34,205 bases of DNA from Xanthobacteraceae bacterium (GTDB lineage: Bacteria; Pseudomonadota; Alphaproteobacteria; Rhizobiales; Xanthobacteraceae): positions 1-34,205 of the forward strand of contig JASHOX010000062.1 in NCBI GenBank assembly GCA_030038415.1. The letters are read 5' to 3'. The position numbers and the translations under genes were made by a program. Each line of letters begins with the position of its first letter. The stretch's first letter is position 1. Of the stretch, positions 33,190 to 34,205 are shown piece by piece. The notes below the pieces were generated by a model, which had not been told where the DNA came from, did no database searches, and saw nothing but the letters and a program-made list of their open reading frames with translations.

Positions 33190-34205
33190 ATGATCCCACG
33201 CTACACCCGCCCGCAAATGGCGGCGATCTGGACGCCGGAGACGCGGTTTCGCATCTGGTTCGAGATCGAGGCGCATGCCGCCAGCGCCATGGCCGAGCTT
33301 GGCATGATCCCAAAGCCGGCGGCGAAGACCATCTGGGAGAAAGGCCAAGCGGCGCAATTCGACACCGCGCGCATCGACGAGATCGAGCGTGAGGTCAAAC
33401 ACGACGTCGTCGCCTTCCTCACCCATCTCGGCGAAATTGTCGGCCCCGATGCGCGCTTCGTGCATCTCGGCATGACCTCATCCGACGTACTCGACACCTG
33501 CCTGAACGTGCAGCTCGTTCGCGCCGCCGATATTCTCATTGCCGATGTCGACGCGCTCCTGGTGGCGTTGGAGCGGCGCGCGCGGGAATACAAGTTCACG
33601 CCGACCATCGGCCGCTCGCACGGCATCCATGCCGAACCGACCACGTTCGGGCTCAAGCTCGCCGTGGCCTTTGCCGAATTCTCGCGCGCGCGTCAGCGTT
33701 TGGAACAGGCGCGGAGCGAGGTCGCGACCTGCGCCATTTCCGGCGCGGTCGGCACCTTCGCGCAAGTCGACCCGCGCGTCGAAGCTTACGTGGCGGAGAA
33801 AATGGGGCTCAAGGTCGAACCGATCTCGACCCAAATCATTCCGCGTGACCGCCACGCCATGTATTTCTCAACGCTCGGTGTCGTCGCCGCGTCGATCGAG
33901 CGGCTCGCCACCGAAATCCGCCACTTGCAGCGCACGGAGGTGCTGGAGGCTGAGGAGTTTTTCTCAGAAGGCCAGAAAGGCTCCTCGGCCATGCCGCACA
34001 AGCGCAACCCGGTGCTGTCGGAGAACCTGGTCGGCCTCGGCCGCATGGTGCGCGCTTATGTCGTGCCGGCGCTGGAGGATGTCGCGCTGTGGCATGAGCG
34101 GGATATCTCGCACTCCTCGGTCGAACGCATGATCGGCCCGGACGCGACGGTAACGCTCGATTTCGCGCTGGCCCGCATGGCCAGTATCGTCGATAAGCTC
34201 ATCGT
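33190..34205 (+). CDS. purB: Adenylosuccinate lyase, 3' end outside window
   Basis: The first 338 codons of purB are present; the gene runs off the right edge (full length about 435 residues). It starts MIPRYTRPQMAAIW. Family motifs are KHDVVAF (His71), TSSDVLDT at 96-103, GRSHGIHAEP at 141-150 (His144 region) and the flexible signature loop GSSAMPHKRNP (264-274, catalytic Ser265/266). The enzyme cleaves adenylosuccinate to AMP and fumarate and SAICAR to AICAR in purine synthesis. The ATG at 33190 matches the family start but has only a weak ribosome binding site (GAAGCG). The reading frame has no stop within the window. Confidence 0.93.
   Translation, partial: MIPRYTRPQMAAIWTPETRFRIWFEIEAHAASAMAELGMIPKPAAKTIWEKGQAAQFDTARIDEIEREVKHDVVAFLTHLGEIVGPDARFVHLGMTSSDVLDTCLNVQLVRAADILIADVDALLVALERRAREYKFTPTIGRSHGIHAEPTTFGLKLAVAFAEFSRARQRLEQARSEVATCAISGAVGTFAQVDPRVEAYVAEKMGLKVEPISTQIIPRDRHAMYFSTLGVVAASIERLATEIRHLQRTEVLEAEEFFSEGQKGSSAMPHKRNPVLSENLVGLGRMVRAYVVPALEDVALWHERDISHSSVERMIGPDATVTLDFALARMASIVDKLI

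Noticed and set aside
1..34205. CRISPR array, prophage, integrase, transposase or tRNA
   Set aside because: No regularly spaced repeats, phage or transposase proteins, or cloverleaf sequences were recognised by eye; a dedicated scan could still find a degenerate tRNA-like or attachment site.

Overview
The window is high-GC DNA from an alphaproteobacterium, most likely of the order Hyphomicrobiales (Rhizobiales), in the Bradyrhizobium / Rhodopseudomonas / Pseudolabrys neighbourhood. This is inferred from three things: a Bradyrhizobium-type cyclic beta-(1,3)(1,6)-glucan locus, a BA14K-like secreted protein, and a palindromic GAGC(A/G)TGATCCCGAAAAGTGG-type element that I recall as abundant in these genomes. 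I see no rRNA, tRNA, CRISPR array, integrase or transposase. Coding density is high throughout.

Layout. (a) 1-211: start of a secreted DUF4189-type protein. (b) 323-5627: cyclic glucan locus, with an NdvB-like GH17-GT2 fusion and a small NdvD-like secreted protein on the minus strand, divergent from an NdvC-like GH17 membrane protein. A small membrane protein and a palindromic repeat follow. (c) 6036-17251: a complete carbon-monoxide-dehydrogenase-like ('cox') cluster, read right to left: coxG, coxS, coxL, coxM, coxD, coxE, a split XdhC pair, and a MoeA-like/MobA-like fusion. Two unrelated plus-strand genes sit inside it (BA14K protein and an MFS transporter). The CoxL active-site loop reads AYRGAGR (form II), not the AYxCSFR of true CO dehydrogenase, so the substrate is unknown. 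(d) 17261-17547: a long inverted repeat, a short palindrome and the relic of a hydrolase gene. (e) 17604-21242: an AraC/PobR-like regulator, a 59-residue Gly/Gln-rich protein with its own terminator, and a two-component flavin monooxygenase pair (hpaC, hpaB). (f) 21440-26999: a full branched-chain-amino-acid-type ABC importer (livH, livM, livG, livF, a small membrane protein, binding protein), divergent from hpaB. (g) 27000-34205: ccdA, a P1-family peptidase, an anchored polysaccharide deacetylase, a DadA-like FAD oxidoreductase, rpe, a YqjG/ECM4-type glutathione transferase and the first three quarters of purB.

How the genes work together. The cox cluster encodes three structural subunits (2Fe-2S, Mo, FAD), two ATPase/VWA maturation factors (CoxD, CoxE), XdhC-type cofactor-handling proteins, a probable cytidylyltransferase fusion for the cofactor, and a CoxG START-like protein. 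That is everything expected for a functional molybdenum hydroxylase. The hpaBC/AraC block and the liv-type importer share a promoter region and may form an uptake-and-hydroxylation unit for an aromatic acid; this is inference from position only.

The most distinctive unexplained signals are the 16-bp perfect inverted repeat in the coxG leader, the AT-rich inverted-repeat island ahead of the XdhC genes, the hydrolase relic that keeps its start and its end but not its middle, and the splitting of the cox cluster by opposite-strand genes.
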